32,012 bases of DNA from Pseudomonadota bacterium. Its GTDB lineage: Bacteria > Pseudomonadota > Gammaproteobacteria > Burkholderiales > Ferrovaceae. The notes beneath the pieces are model-generated. The model did no database searches. It saw only the letters and a program-made list of their open reading frames with translations, and was not told the origin of the DNA. This document shows positions 19,550 through 28,226 of this stretch, piece by piece (the stretch's first letter is position 1; every line of letters begins with the position of its first letter). Position numbers and translations under genes: made by a program. The stretch lies in assembly GCA_021808815.1 (NCBI GenBank), contig JAKBAT010000006.1, forward strand, positions 1 through 32,012, read 5' to 3'.

Positions 19550-20986
19550 TCACATTGTAGCCTGCGCCAGGGTGCTTGCGTCGGGCTGTGGGCACCCCTG
19601 CTGGTGGCACCGCACGAAGGCCACGAAACGACGGGCCCAGTAACAGTCGCCGATGGTACGCAAATGGGTATAGGAAGCCAGCAGACGGTGCACCAGGAGG
19701 CCGTCGTGCTGGCCATCGATGCCATGGCCCCGCTTCACGACGTAGGCAAAACTTGCCGTGGAAGGCAGGTTCTCCAGGCTGGAATAATGGAATTCGTGGG
19801 CCCGGATCTCCGCTGCCGGATGGCGTGGCCGGGGCCAGGGATGGGATTCCTGTTCTGCCAGGTGCACGTATCCCCGCCCCACCGGCTGGCCATGCATCAC
19901 CACATCGCCCGGAATGGCCCCCACCATGGGATAGGTCTGCCCCTCCACGGTCAGCGTCCGGGCCAGGTACATCAGGCCCCCGCATTCGGCATAGGCGGGC
20001 AGCCCGGCCTCCAGCACCGTTTTCAGGGCACTGCGCAGGGCTGTATTGTCCGCGAGCCGGGCAGCGAAGCGTTCGGGAAACCCTCCTCCGATGTAGAGCC
20101 CGTCGAGATCCGGCAACCGGGTATCCTGCAGCGTGTTGATGGGGACGAGTACCGCGCCGGCCGCCTCGAGAGCGTCGAGGTCGTCGGCGTAATAAAACCC
20201 GAAGGCGCGATCGCGGGCAATTCCGATCCGGACCGGCTGCGGGGCCATGTCTTCCCGGGCGATCTCGGACACGTCCCCTGCCGGCAGCCCGTCAGACCAG
20301 GAAGGTTTTTCCGTGAGCGCCAGCAGGCGCTCTAGATCCACTTGCTGCGCCACCCGCGTGCCCAGGGCCCGGACGATCGTCCCCGCTGCAGCCATCTCGT
20401 TTCCCGGAACCAGTCCCAGGTAGCGTTCCTGCACAAAGAAATCCGGGTCATGATGGACGGCCCCCAGCACGGGCACATCCGTATAGTGTTCCACCACGGC
20501 GCGCAATTTGGCTTCGTGGCGGCCCCCCCCCAACTGGTTGAGGATCACGCCGGCGATGCGGATATCCCGGTCGAACGCCTGGTACCCCAGGATCAGCGGC
20601 GCAATCCCCCGGGTCATGCCCCGGGCATCGATCACCAGAACCACGGGCAGGTCCAGCAGTTTTGCCAACGCCGCATTGCTGTTGCTGCCGTCCAAAGCCA
20701 GGCCGTCGTACAACCCCTTGTTGCCTTCCACCAGCGCCACATCCGTTCCTGCCGCATGGTGGTAAAAGGTGTCCTCCACCTCATCGGCACGCATCAGGTA
20801 CAAGTCGAGGTTGCGACAGGGCCGGCCGGCGGCTTCCCCCAGCCAGAGGGGATCGATGTAATCCGGTCCCTTCTTGAAGGACTGCACGGACTGCCCGCGG
20901 GCCCGGAACGCAGCACATAGTCCGGTGCTGAGGGTGGTTTTTCCCGAAGACTTGTGGGCGGCCGACACGAGGAAACGATGGGGCAT
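19550..20986 (-). CDS. dsrN: DsrN, siroheme (cobyrinate-type) amidase
   Basis: DsrN resembles cobyrinic acid a,c-diamide synthase (CobB/CbiA) and is held to amidate siroheme to the siroamide used by dissimilatory sulfite reductase. The 478 residues comprise an N-terminal ATP-binding domain with a P-loop SAAHKSSGKTT at about 8-18, KKGPDYIDP at about 38-46 and VEGNKGLYDG at 86-95. A C-terminal class I glutaminase domain has the nucleophile C335 in AYAECGGLMYL and a late catalytic HEFHYS segment. The spacing is 1 nt after dsrP and 2 nt before the ybiB-like gene. Its position right after dsrP is the same as in Allochromatium vinosum. A B12 role (cbiA/cobB) is the alternative, but no other corrin-ring gene specific to B12 is in the window. 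A run of nine G on the coding strand near 20523-20531 is in frame. Confidence 0.92.
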   Translation of the reverse strand: MPHRFLVSAAHKSSGKTTLSTGLCAAFRARGQSVQSFKKGPDYIDPLWLGEAAGRPCRNLDLYLMRADEVEDTFYHHAAGTDVALVEGNKGLYDGLALDGSNSNAALAKLLDLPVVLVIDARGMTRGIAPLILGYQAFDRDIRIAGVILNQLGGGRHEAKLRAVVEHYTDVPVLGAVHHDPDFFVQERYLGLVPGNEMAAAGTIVRALGTRVAQQVDLERLLALTEKPSWSDGLPAGDVSEIAREDMAPQPVRIGIARDRAFGFYYADDLDALEAAGAVLVPINTLQDTRLPDLDGLYIGGGFPERFAARLADNTALRSALKTVLEAGLPAYAECGGLMYLARTLTVEGQTYPMVGAIPGDVVMHGQPVGRGYVHLAEQESHPWPRPRHPAAEIRAHEFHYSSLENLPSTASFAYVVKRGHGIDGQHDGLLVHRLLASYTHLRTIGDCYWARRFVAFVRCHQQGCPQPDASTLAQATM

Positions 20987-20987
20987 G

Positions 20988-22178
20988 TCAATTGCTTTCC
21001 ACGGCCTGCTCCGGCACGTCGCGGGGCAGGAAATTGAACACGCGCACCCCCACCAGGGTCATCAGGCAGGCCACGGCCACCCCGCCCACACCCAGTGCCC
21101 ACTCGGGCAGGCTGGGCACATATTCACCCACAGCCCCGTCGCCAAAAGTGCTGTGGGCCACATACCCCGGGAAAATCTGCAGGGGGTAAGACTGCCCCCC
21201 CACGATGAAGACATACAGCAGGGAAAACGCCCCCAGGATTACCAGCAGGGCCGCCGCACCCACGCTGCGGGGCGTGCCAAGCCCCGGCAGGAAAATCAGC
21301 AACAGCGGCAGGACCGTGCCCAGTACCCCGTAGCCTCCCCAGAACAGGGCCGTGATGACCCCGCCATCCCGCAGCACAAAGCGCTCGAAGGGCATCTGGC
21401 GGGCAAAGTAGGCATTGGTGAGATGGTAGGCCAGCACCAGGTACAACACCGTGAACACAAATATCCCGAGCAGGTTTTTGAGGCGCCGGTGGATGCCCGG
21501 ATGCAACGCCATCGCCTTCCAGCGCAACAGAGCGGACTGGGCGAGCAGGAAAATCGCGAGCCCCCAGGCCAAGGACATGGCAATGAACATGGGCGGCAGC
21601 ACCGCAGAGGCATAGGCCTGGCGTGCCACGAGGAAAGCGAAAATGAGCCCGGTGCCCGTGGTCAGGACAAAACGCCACACGAACACCAGCAGTCCCGCCG
21701 GCTGGGTCCAGGCCGCCATGGTCCGGTCCATGAGGGTCCACAGATAGAATCCCACGCTCACGAACAGGCCCGTATACAGCAGCACGTTCCAGGCGAACAC
21801 GGATGTGGCGTTGTAGACCGTGGCCGCCACAATGACACGATCAGGCCGCCCCAGGTCCAGCATCAGCACCGTCAGGCCCCCTGCCAGCAAGGCCAGGGAC
21901 AACAGGCCCGCCAGGGGCGCGCGCGCCTTGTAGACAGCCCGTCCGAACACGGAACCCACGGACGCCACGTTCAGCACGCCCGAGGCGGACACGATCATGA
22001 AGATGGCAAACACATGGGGAAGGCCCCAGACGATCTGGTTGTTCATGCCGGTGATCACGTGGCCCTGCGACTCCATCTGATGCGCAGCCCACAGCCCCAC
22101 CAGCGCCAGCAACGCGCAGAACAGGAACCACCCGTAATAGGCGCGTTCTCCGGAACGGGTTGCCGTGACGGCCGTCAT
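20988..22178 (-). CDS. dsrP: DsrP, NrfD-type membrane subunit of DsrMKJOP
   Basis: DsrP is an integral inner-membrane protein of the NrfD/PsrC family that exchanges electrons with quinone in the DsrMKJOP complex. The 396-residue sequence is almost entirely hydrophobic helices, about nine or ten, beginning with YYGWFLFCALLALVGLWAAH. Family-like segments include GLPHVFAIFMIVSASG, VFAWNVLLYTGLF and an AFLVARQAY stretch. It starts 3 nt after dsrO, and one base separates its stop from dsrN. DsrO, the periplasmic iron-sulfur subunit, is its expected partner. The start has GAGGGG about 10 nt upstream, inside the dsrO 3' end. Confidence 0.93.
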   Translation of the reverse strand: MTAVTATRSGERAYYGWFLFCALLALVGLWAAHQMESQGHVITGMNNQIVWGLPHVFAIFMIVSASGVLNVASVGSVFGRAVYKARAPLAGLLSLALLAGGLTVLMLDLGRPDRVIVAATVYNATSVFAWNVLLYTGLFVSVGFYLWTLMDRTMAAWTQPAGLLVFVWRFVLTTGTGLIFAFLVARQAYASAVLPPMFIAMSLAWGLAIFLLAQSALLRWKAMALHPGIHRRLKNLLGIFVFTVLYLVLAYHLTNAYFARQMPFERFVLRDGGVITALFWGGYGVLGTVLPLLLIFLPGLGTPRSVGAAALLVILGAFSLLYVFIVGGQSYPLQIFPGYVAHSTFGDGAVGEYVPSLPEWALGVGGVAVACLMTLVGVRVFNFLPRDVPEQAVESN

Positions 22179-22181
22179 GAA

Positions 22182-22919
22182 TCAGATCCCCTCATACGCC
22201 ACCCCGGGGTCCAGGTTGAGGTCGGCCCGCAACCGCGTGGACGCCACGCTGCGCAGGCGCCGGGAAATGGCGCTGTCCGGGTCGTTGAGGTTGCCAAACA
22301 GGATGGCCTGGTGCCCTTCCCGGGCACAGGCCTCCACGCAGGCGGGAATCTCGCCCCGGTCCACCCGGTGCACGCACAGGGTGCAGCTTTCCACCGTCCC
22401 CTGCCCGCGCGGCGTGGCCCCCGAATGATCGGTCACAGGCTCGTGCACGAAGGAGCGGGCCTTGTAGGGGCAGGCCATCATGCAGTAACGGCATCCGATG
22501 CAGCGATGCTTGTCCACCAGCACGATGCCATCGGCGCGCTTGAAGGAAGCACCCGTGGGACAGACGTCCACGCAAGGCGGGTCGGCACAGTGCTGGCACA
22601 TCATGGGCAGCGACACCTTGCGTCCGCTCCCCTCCTGTTCCAGTTCCACCTTGCGAATCCACTGGGGATCGGTTAGCCGCACCGGTTCGGGCAGGGCATT
22701 TTCCTTCCGGCACGCCGTCACACAGGCACTGCAACCGCTGTCACATTGCGTGGTATCGATCAGCATGCCCCAGCGTACGGCGCTGGATGCCGGTTCCCCT
22801 GGCGGCCGGGCCCGGGCAAAATCATAGAGCAGCAGCCCCGGCGCAATGGCCAGGGCCGCCGTCAGGGCAGCCCCCTGCGACAGGAACTGGCGACGCGGGG
22901 GAACGGCAGGGGCGGTCAT
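22182..22919 (-). CDS. dsrO: DsrO, periplasmic iron-sulfur subunit of DsrMKJOP
   Basis: This is a 245-residue ferredoxin-like subunit exported by the Tat system. The start chosen is ATG at 22919, overlapping the dsrJ stop as ATGA; it yields MTAPAVPPRRQFLSQG, a twin-arginine signal (R9, R10) followed by a hydrophobic stretch to about residue 32. A longer frame up to 23069 has no signal and shadows dsrJ. Four cysteine groups typical of the PsrB/HybA/NrfC family follow: one starting at C59 (CDSGCSACVTAC), then MCQHCADPPCVDVCPTG, CIGCRYCMMACPYK, and CTLCVHRVDRGEIPACVEAC. These would hold four [4Fe-4S] clusters that wire the haems of DsrJ to the quinone-active DsrP. The order dsrJ-dsrO-dsrP is the standard one. 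Confidence 0.94.
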   Translation of the reverse strand: MTAPAVPPRRQFLSQGAALTAALAIAPGLLLYDFARARPPGEPASSAVRWGMLIDTTQCDSGCSACVTACRKENALPEPVRLTDPQWIRKVELEQEGSGRKVSLPMMCQHCADPPCVDVCPTGASFKRADGIVLVDKHRCIGCRYCMMACPYKARSFVHEPVTDHSGATPRGQGTVESCTLCVHRVDRGEIPACVEACAREGHQAILFGNLNDPDSAISRRLRSVASTRLRADLNLDPGVAYEGI

Positions 22920-23293
22920 CGCCGTGACTCCATGGCGGGGCGCGGATGGCTGGAATGGCATTCGAAACAGTCGATCTTCACGGCCGCATAGGTATGGCAA
23001 CCCTGGCAGAAGTTGCGGTCGGTGCCCAGCACGCTGTGGTTGACCTTGCTCGCATGACAGTCCACGCAACCGGCCAGGCTGTAGCGGCCTCCCCGCACGC
23101 CCAGACGCACGGTTTCATCACGCTGCTGCAGCAACAGCTTCATGTGGTTGAGCCGCATGAAGCCAGGATCGTCCACACATTTTCCCCCCTGCCCGATGTC
23201 CAGGGGCGGCATCGCGTCATGGGCGCCCGCCGGGAGCACCAGGCAACACCCGATGACCAGCAGGATTCTCCCCAGGAGGCACAGAGGTTTCAC
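22916..23293 (-). CDS. dsrJ: DsrJ, triheme cytochrome c subunit of DsrMKJOP
   Basis: DsrJ is a small periplasmic or membrane-anchored triheme cytochrome c. The 125-residue protein has a hydrophobic leader (residues about 5-22) ending AGAHDA, and three CXXCH haem sites: CVDCH, CQGCH and CFECH. In the A. vinosum protein one haem has been shown to have an unusual His/Cys ligation; C39 in GGKCVDDPGF, before the first haem motif, is the likely counterpart here. The leader contains cysteines C16 and C17, but the context does not look like a lipobox. The start lies 9 nt after dsrL, and the stop overlaps dsrO by 4 nt. It presumably connects periplasmic sulfur chemistry to DsrO/DsrP; its exact substrate is not settled in the field. 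Confidence 0.94.
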   Translation of the reverse strand: MKPLCLLGRILLVIGCCLVLPAGAHDAMPPLDIGQGGKCVDDPGFMRLNHMKLLLQQRDETVRLGVRGGRYSLAGCVDCHASKVNHSVLGTDRNFCQGCHTYAAVKIDCFECHSSHPRPAMESRR

Positions 23294-23302
23294 GGCGGCC
23301 GC

Positions 23303-25252
23303 CTATTCCCCCAGCCCCATCTGGATGTAGCCGGTGGGGCAGACATCATGGCAAATATGGCAACCAATGCATTTGCCGTAATCCGTATCCACATAGCGCC
23401 CCACGGTGGATTTTGACTTGGGGACGCGGAAGACGGCCGTCTGCGGGCAATAGACCACGCAGTTGTCGCACTGGAAGCACATGCCGCAACTCATGCAGCG
23501 CTTGGCCTCCGCCACTGCTTCGGCCTCGTTCAGCACATGAAGGCGTTCGTCGAAGTTGCCCAGTGCCGAGTCACGGTCGAGGGTGGTCACGTTGCGCCGG
23601 TTGCGCGCCACATAACTGAAGTGCCCCAGGAACAGGTCGCTGTGGGGAATCACGTAGCGCCCCGAGCGATTGTCGAAGTTGTGTACCACCGGAGCCGTGT
23701 CGGTACCTCGCAAGGGCTCCTCCACGGGAGCAAGCGTCAGCCCTGACTCCACCATCTTGCGCATCAGGTCGAAGGAATGCACATCGATCTTGGGCCGCTT
23801 TTCCGGTTCCTCGCCCGCCAGGTACCGGTCAATGCCATCGGCCGCAATGGCCCCATGGCCGATGGCCGTGGTAAGCAAATGAGGTTTCAGTACATCGCCG
23901 CCGGCATAAACGCCGGGCTTGCCCTGCACCTGGTAGTTTTTGTCGGCACTCACCGCGCCGCGCCCGTTGTCGAATTCCTCCAGTCCCACAAAATCCACGG
24001 CCTGGCCGACGGCCGATACGATGAGATCGGCCGGAATGGCTTCTTCAGTTCCCGGAATCACCTTGATTTCCAGTTTGCCACCCGTCACCTTGGCCTCGCA
24101 CTGGGCTACGTGCAGCGCCGTGGCCCGGCCATCGTCACCACGGGAAATGCCCACGGGTACCAAGCCGCCGCGAATGGCAATGCCTTCAGCCAGCGCCTGT
24201 TCCACTTCATGGCGGTTGGCCTGCATCTTGTCCACGGGAAACACGGTGGTGAGGGTGACCTCGGCGCCGCGTCGGGCCGATACTTCGGCCACATCATGCG
24301 CCAGGCGTCCGGCGATGGCACGCTCGGTATCCACCTGGCGGGCCTGTTCGATATGCCCCAGGCGGCGCGCCACCGTGGCCACGTCGATGGAGGTATCCCC
24401 TCCGCCCACCACCACCACGCGCTTGCCCACGTACTTGAGGCGACCGTCGTTGAAGGCCCGCAGGAATGCCGTGGCCGTGACCACGTTGGGGGCCTCGCTG
24501 TCGGGGGATGGCAGCGCTCGCCCCGACTGGGCGCCCATGCCCAGGAACACGGCATCGAATTCGCTGCGCAATTGCTCCAGCGTCACGTCCTGGCCCACCC
24601 GGCAGTTCAGGCGCGTCGCAACGCCCAAGTCGAGGATGCGTTGGATTTCAGCATCGAGCACGGTGCGTGGCGTGCGAAACCCGGGAATGCCATAACGCAT
24701 CATGCCCCCCAGGTACTCATGCTCGTCGAACACGGTCACCGCATGGCCTTTCATCGCCAGTTGGTACGCACAGGACAAACCTGCCGGCCCGCCCCCGATG
24801 ATGGCGACCTTCTTGCCACTCACCTTGTCGGGCGCCTTGAATTTGAGCTGGTGGGCCACGGCATATTCCCCCAGGAAATGCTCCACCGAATTGATGCCCA
24901 CGTGGTCTTCCACTTCATTGCGATTGCAGCCCGATTCGCAAGGTGCCGGGCACACCCGTCCCATCACCGACGGAAAGGGGTTGGCTTCGGTCAGCACACG
25001 CCAGGCAAATTCCTGCCAGGGCATGCCCGCCGGCGGCTTTTCCATGCCGCGGGCAATCTGCAGGTAGCGCCGGATGTCCTCACCGGACGGACAGCTGCCC
25101 TGGCAGGGGGGCGTGGACTGGATGTAGGTGGGGCATTTGTGGGTATAGCTGGCCTGAAAAATCTTGTCACGCCAGGCGGTCGACTGACCCGCGCCGTCCT
25201 GGTAGCGGCGGAACGTCCGCTGGGTTTTGCCCTCTTCTGTGGTATCTGACAT
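23303..25252 (-). CDS. dsrL: DsrL, iron-sulfur flavoprotein NAD(P)H:acceptor oxidoreductase
   Basis: DsrL is a cytoplasmic flavoprotein related to the small subunit of glutamate synthase. In sulfur oxidisers it associates with DsrAB and passes electrons from sulfur oxidation to NAD(P). The 649 residues show an N-terminal cysteine region (C40, C50, C54, then C101, C105, C109), an FAD fold with IIGGGPAGLS at 151-160, an NAD(P) fold with VVGGGDTSID at 281-290, and a C-terminal ferredoxin domain with cysteines at 586-602 and 628, 631, 634, 638. That C-terminal domain marks the DsrL-1 type of oxidisers. The ATG at 25252 is preceded by GGAGG 6 nt upstream; an in-frame extension to 25327 is unsupported. 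DsrL presence is strong evidence that this dsr system runs in the oxidative direction. Confidence 0.95.
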   Translation of the reverse strand: MSDTTEEGKTQRTFRRYQDGAGQSTAWRDKIFQASYTHKCPTYIQSTPPCQGSCPSGEDIRRYLQIARGMEKPPAGMPWQEFAWRVLTEANPFPSVMGRVCPAPCESGCNRNEVEDHVGINSVEHFLGEYAVAHQLKFKAPDKVSGKKVAIIGGGPAGLSCAYQLAMKGHAVTVFDEHEYLGGMMRYGIPGFRTPRTVLDAEIQRILDLGVATRLNCRVGQDVTLEQLRSEFDAVFLGMGAQSGRALPSPDSEAPNVVTATAFLRAFNDGRLKYVGKRVVVVGGGDTSIDVATVARRLGHIEQARQVDTERAIAGRLAHDVAEVSARRGAEVTLTTVFPVDKMQANRHEVEQALAEGIAIRGGLVPVGISRGDDGRATALHVAQCEAKVTGGKLEIKVIPGTEEAIPADLIVSAVGQAVDFVGLEEFDNGRGAVSADKNYQVQGKPGVYAGGDVLKPHLLTTAIGHGAIAADGIDRYLAGEEPEKRPKIDVHSFDLMRKMVESGLTLAPVEEPLRGTDTAPVVHNFDNRSGRYVIPHSDLFLGHFSYVARNRRNVTTLDRDSALGNFDERLHVLNEAEAVAEAKRCMSCGMCFQCDNCVVYCPQTAVFRVPKSKSTVGRYVDTDYGKCIGCHICHDVCPTGYIQMGLGE

Positions 25253-25271
25253 CACAACCTCCGAATGCACG

Positions 25272-26801
25272 CTAATGGTGTAAGCCCAACTGGATCGCAT
25301 TGCTGACCAGCTGGTGCACACCGCCAACTACCCGCCGGTCGAACTGGTAATAGGGCAGCACTTTGCTGAACTGTGCCTTGCAGATGGCACAAATGGTGGC
25401 CATAAAATTCACGCCATGGGTTTTGGCCACTTCCTGCAGCGCTTCCATGCGCGGCAAGGCACCCTTGACGCGCAAATCGATCAGGTCGTCCGTGAGCAGC
25501 CCGCCGCCCCCACCGCAGCAGAAGGTTTGCTCACGAATGGTGTTCTCGGGCATTTCCACGAAGTGGTGAGCCACCGCACGAATGATGTTGCGCGGTATCT
25601 CGAACTGTCCGCCCGGCGTTTCCCCCATGCGCGAGCCGCGCGCCACATTGCAGGAATCGTGAAACGTCACCACGTAGGCATCGTTGGCCGACTTGTCGAA
25701 GCTGAGGGCGCCGCGCTCGATCAGGTCCCAGGTCAGTTCGCAAATGTGGGTGGGCTGGCGATAGCGTCCATCCAGCTGGCGCTGCAATTGCAACGCAAAG
25801 GGATCGTTGGCGCCGGCACCGATCCCGGTCAGGGTGTTCCAGAAACTGTAGGCCACACGCCAGGCATGGCCGCACTCCCCCACCACGATGCGCTTCACGC
25901 CCAGCTCCAGTGCGGCCTCGCGGATCCGCAGCGCAATGCGCCGCAGCTGGTCGTAATTTCCGATGAACATGCCAAAATTACCGGCTTCCGACGCTTTCGT
26001 GGACAGGGTCCAGCGGATGCCGGCCGCATGGAACACCTTGGCGTATCCGATCAGGCTGTCGATGTGCGGTTCGGCAAAAAAATCAGCCGAAGGCGTAATC
26101 AGCAGCACTTCCGCCCCCGCTACATCGATGGGGAAGCGCACATCCACGCCCGTGTCTTCCTTCACGTCCTCTTCCAGCCCCAGCAGGGTATCCTGCAGCG
26201 CCGGCCCCGGCAGGCCCAGGTTGTTGCCAATGCTGTGCACTTTGCCGATGATCTCGTTGGAATATTTCTGGCCGTAACCCACCGAGTCGAGGATCTCCCG
26301 GGCCGCCATGGTCACTTCGGCAGTGTCGATGCCGTAGGGGCAGAACACGGAGCAGCGACGGCACTCGGAACACTGGTTGAAATAGGTGTACCACTCGTCC
26401 AACACCTCGCGGGTGAGCTCACGGGCGCCCACCAGGCGGGGAAACCATTTCCCGGCCAGCGTGAAATAACGCCGGTACACGCTGCGCATGAGGTCCTGGC
26501 GCGCCACCGGCATGTTCTTGGGATCCTGGGTGCCGATGAAGTAATGGCACTTGTCGCTGCAGGCACCGCAATGCACGCAGGCATCCATGTACACCTTGAG
26601 GGAACGGTATTGGCCCAGCAGTTCCCCCATCTTGGACAACGCCCGTTCCTTCCAGTCGTCGGTCAGTTTTCCAGGAAAACCGATGGCCGTCTGGATTTTC
26701 TCGTTGGCCACGAAGGAGCGCACATCTTTCATGGCCCCCGGCTTCAGCGCCGGCACGATGGGAATGACGCGGTAGGGAGGTGCTGTGACCGTATCAGCCA
26801 T
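25272..26801 (-). CDS. dsrK: DsrK, HdrD-like catalytic subunit of DsrMKJOP
   Basis: DsrK is a cytoplasmic iron-sulfur subunit related to heterodisulfide reductase HdrD and is thought to act on the DsrC trisulfide/disulfide. The 509-residue protein has two [4Fe-4S] ferredoxin motifs, C75-C78-C81-C85 (CVHCGACSDKC) and C144-C147-C150-C154 (CSECRRCSVFC). Its C-terminal half has CCG-type cysteine sites that hold the special catalytic cluster: GECGHAW, HDSCNVARG, TFCCGGGGG and ICAICKAQ. The start ATG at 26801 gives the family N-terminus and overlaps dsrM by 8 nt, so the two are coupled, as befits partners in one complex. An extension up to 26906 is a dsrM shadow. It lies 19 nt before dsrL. Confidence 0.95.
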   Translation of the reverse strand: MADTVTAPPYRVIPIVPALKPGAMKDVRSFVANEKIQTAIGFPGKLTDDWKERALSKMGELLGQYRSLKVYMDACVHCGACSDKCHYFIGTQDPKNMPVARQDLMRSVYRRYFTLAGKWFPRLVGARELTREVLDEWYTYFNQCSECRRCSVFCPYGIDTAEVTMAAREILDSVGYGQKYSNEIIGKVHSIGNNLGLPGPALQDTLLGLEEDVKEDTGVDVRFPIDVAGAEVLLITPSADFFAEPHIDSLIGYAKVFHAAGIRWTLSTKASEAGNFGMFIGNYDQLRRIALRIREAALELGVKRIVVGECGHAWRVAYSFWNTLTGIGAGANDPFALQLQRQLDGRYRQPTHICELTWDLIERGALSFDKSANDAYVVTFHDSCNVARGSRMGETPGGQFEIPRNIIRAVAHHFVEMPENTIREQTFCCGGGGGLLTDDLIDLRVKGALPRMEALQEVAKTHGVNFMATICAICKAQFSKVLPYYQFDRRVVGGVHQLVSNAIQLGLHH

Positions 26802-27516
26802 GGGGCGTCTCCTTGTCGAAACGGGCCGCCCACCCTGCCATATGCCGACGTTCGCGCGGATTGTCCACCTGGTTGCGGGAAGGCGAGAAAAAGACGCCGG
26901 GAGCATGCAACAGCTTGCTGAACGGAAATATGATCATCAACACGGCCACGCCCATCAGATGCAATACCAGCAAGGCACTGTCAGGCAGGGGATGGGGTGA
27001 AAACGTCTGCCAACCCTCAAAAAACCGCTTGACCCCCACCACGTCCGGATGGCTCCCGAATGTCATGGACAGCCCGGAGATCCCGATGGTGAGCAGCAAC
27101 AGGAGCATGAGATGGTCGGACGGGGTGGAAATGTAACGGATGCGCTCCACCGCAAGGCGTCGTACCCATAGGCCCGCAAGCCCCGCTACCATCACCATGC
27201 CCCCGTAGATGCCGAAAGGCTGGATGAGGACCACCCAGCCCCACACGGGATCGGTGAAGTAGCGCAGGTGCCGTGCGAGCACGAGGACCAGTCCGAAATG
27301 GAACAGGATGCCGAACCCCCAGATCCAGAGATTGGCCTTGAACAGGCTTTCGAACAGCAGCACTTCGCGTGCCATCCGGAACACCACGCCTGGCACGGTG
27401 GTGGGCGCCGGGGTGGTGGGAATCTTGAGCGGGGCTGGCGTGCGCGCGTAAGTGACCATGCGCCAGGCCAGCCCACCCACCAGCACGCAAAAAGCCAGAT
27501 AGAACAGGAATGCCAT
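26794..27516 (-). CDS. dsrM: DsrM, membrane cytochrome b subunit of DsrMKJOP
   Basis: DsrM is the NarI/HdrE-like membrane cytochrome b of the complex and links DsrK to quinone. The 240-residue protein has about five or six transmembrane helices. Histidines H73 and H83 in helix 2 (LFHFGLVLVLARH) and H186 and H204 in helix 5 (LLVLHLMGV to SKLLHAPG) are spaced like the two haem-b ligand pairs of NarI. The start at 27516 has AGGGGA about 8 nt upstream and begins directly with a membrane helix; a 23-residue extension to 27585 is not supported. It lies 26 nt after dsrC and overlaps dsrK by 8 nt. Confidence 0.94.
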   Translation of the reverse strand: MAFLFYLAFCVLVGGLAWRMVTYARTPAPLKIPTTPAPTTVPGVVFRMAREVLLFESLFKANLWIWGFGILFHFGLVLVLARHLRYFTDPVWGWVVLIQPFGIYGGMVMVAGLAGLWVRRLAVERIRYISTPSDHLMLLLLLTIGISGLSMTFGSHPDVVGVKRFFEGWQTFSPHPLPDSALLVLHLMGVAVLMIIFPFSKLLHAPGVFFSPSRNQVDNPRERRHMAGWAARFDKETPHG

Positions 27517-27542
27517 CACCGTTCCCCTGGACGGGGCAGCGT

Positions 27543-27878
27543 TTAGACGCAGCCGGTCGGTTTGGGAAGACCGGCGATCTTGCACGCCTGCTTGGCAGGC
27601 CCATAAGGAAACAATTCGTACAGGTACTGGCTGTTTCCTTTGTCCGGGCCCAGTTTCTTGCCAATGGCCTTGGTCAACACGCGCACGGCCGGTGCAATCT
27701 GGTACTCGTCGTAGTAGCCGCGCAGAAAATCCACCACTTCCCAGTGCTGGTCGGTCATGGCGACGTTTTCCGTCTGGGCGATGTGGTCGGCCACGTCCTT
27801 GTTCCAGTCCGCCAGGTTGACCAGATAGCCTTCTTCGTCCGTTTCGTACGATTTTCCGTTGACTTCGATATTGGGCAT
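27543..27878 (-). CDS. dsrC: DsrC, sulfur carrier protein
   Basis: DsrC is the small cytoplasmic protein that carries sulfur as a persulfide or trisulfide between DsrEFH, DsrAB and DsrMKJOP. The 111-residue protein ends in the mobile arm with both redox cysteines, C99 and the penultimate C110 (KQACKIAGLPKPTGCV). Both must be present for true DsrC; TusE-type proteins keep only the last one. The N-terminus MPNIEVNGKSYETDEEGYL and the central QHWEVVDFLRGYYDEYQ are family hallmarks. A strong GGAG ribosome site precedes the ATG. The position between dsrH and dsrM matches the A. vinosum order. Confidence 0.97.
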   Translation of the reverse strand: MPNIEVNGKSYETDEEGYLVNLADWNKDVADHIAQTENVAMTDQHWEVVDFLRGYYDEYQIAPAVRVLTKAIGKKLGPDKGNSQYLYELFPYGPAKQACKIAGLPKPTGCV

Positions 27879-27917
27879 TGTCTTCTCCTCCGTTAAATCA
27901 TGCCGTCGCCCGACTGG

Positions 27918-28217
27918 CTACAACCAGGACTGGCAGGTTTTGTTATGTGTCACCAGTTCGACAAAACCGGTGTAATCCACCAGCGTGATGCCTTCGATCA
28001 ATTGCCCCGCCACGCCCCGCGCCTCCAGGTCGGGAGACAGGGCAAACACGCGGAAACGCTGCAGGGCATGCCGTACGAGCCTTTCCACGGCAGTTCCTGC
28101 CACTGCCGCATACACCGCATCCTCGATCAGGAGCAGGTCACCGCCCTGTTGTCCCACCTGTACGCAGGTGTCCAGGGCCGAGTGGGTAAATGGCGATTTA
28201 TTGACGATGTGCAACAT
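27918..28217 (-). CDS. dsrH: DsrH, TusB-like sulfur-relay subunit
   Basis: This is the 99-residue third subunit of the DsrE2F2H2 hexamer, cytoplasmic and homologous to TusB. It starts MLHIVNKSPFTHSALDTC, the characteristic N-terminus, with the conserved cysteine at position 18. LLLIEDAVYAAV follows, as in the family. The hexamer hands persulfide sulfur to DsrC, encoded 39 nt further on. It begins 9 nt after dsrF. Presence of dsrEFH is a marker of oxidative dsr systems and is absent from sulfate reducers. Confidence 0.94.
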   Translation of the reverse strand: MLHIVNKSPFTHSALDTCVQVGQQGGDLLLIEDAVYAAVAGTAVERLVRHALQRFRVFALSPDLEARGVAGQLIEGITLVDYTGFVELVTHNKTCQSWL

Positions 28218-28226
28218 GGCCCATGC

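Noticed and set aside
19548-19985. A 146-residue N-terminal extension of the YbiB-like protein
   Set aside because: It lies entirely within dsrN in another frame; the ATG at 19547, 2 nt after the dsrN stop, gives the family N-terminus.
20523-20531. Homopolymer runs in coding regions (nine C here in dsrN, eight G at 2913-2920 in serC) as phase-variation switches
   Set aside because: Both are in frame, short and encode ordinary residues in housekeeping or metabolic genes; such runs are expected by chance in GC-rich DNA.
19550-20986. dsrN annotated as a vitamin B12 gene (cobB/cbiA)
   Set aside because: The fold is shared, but its place directly after dsrP and the absence of other B12-specific genes make the siroheme amidase role far more likely.
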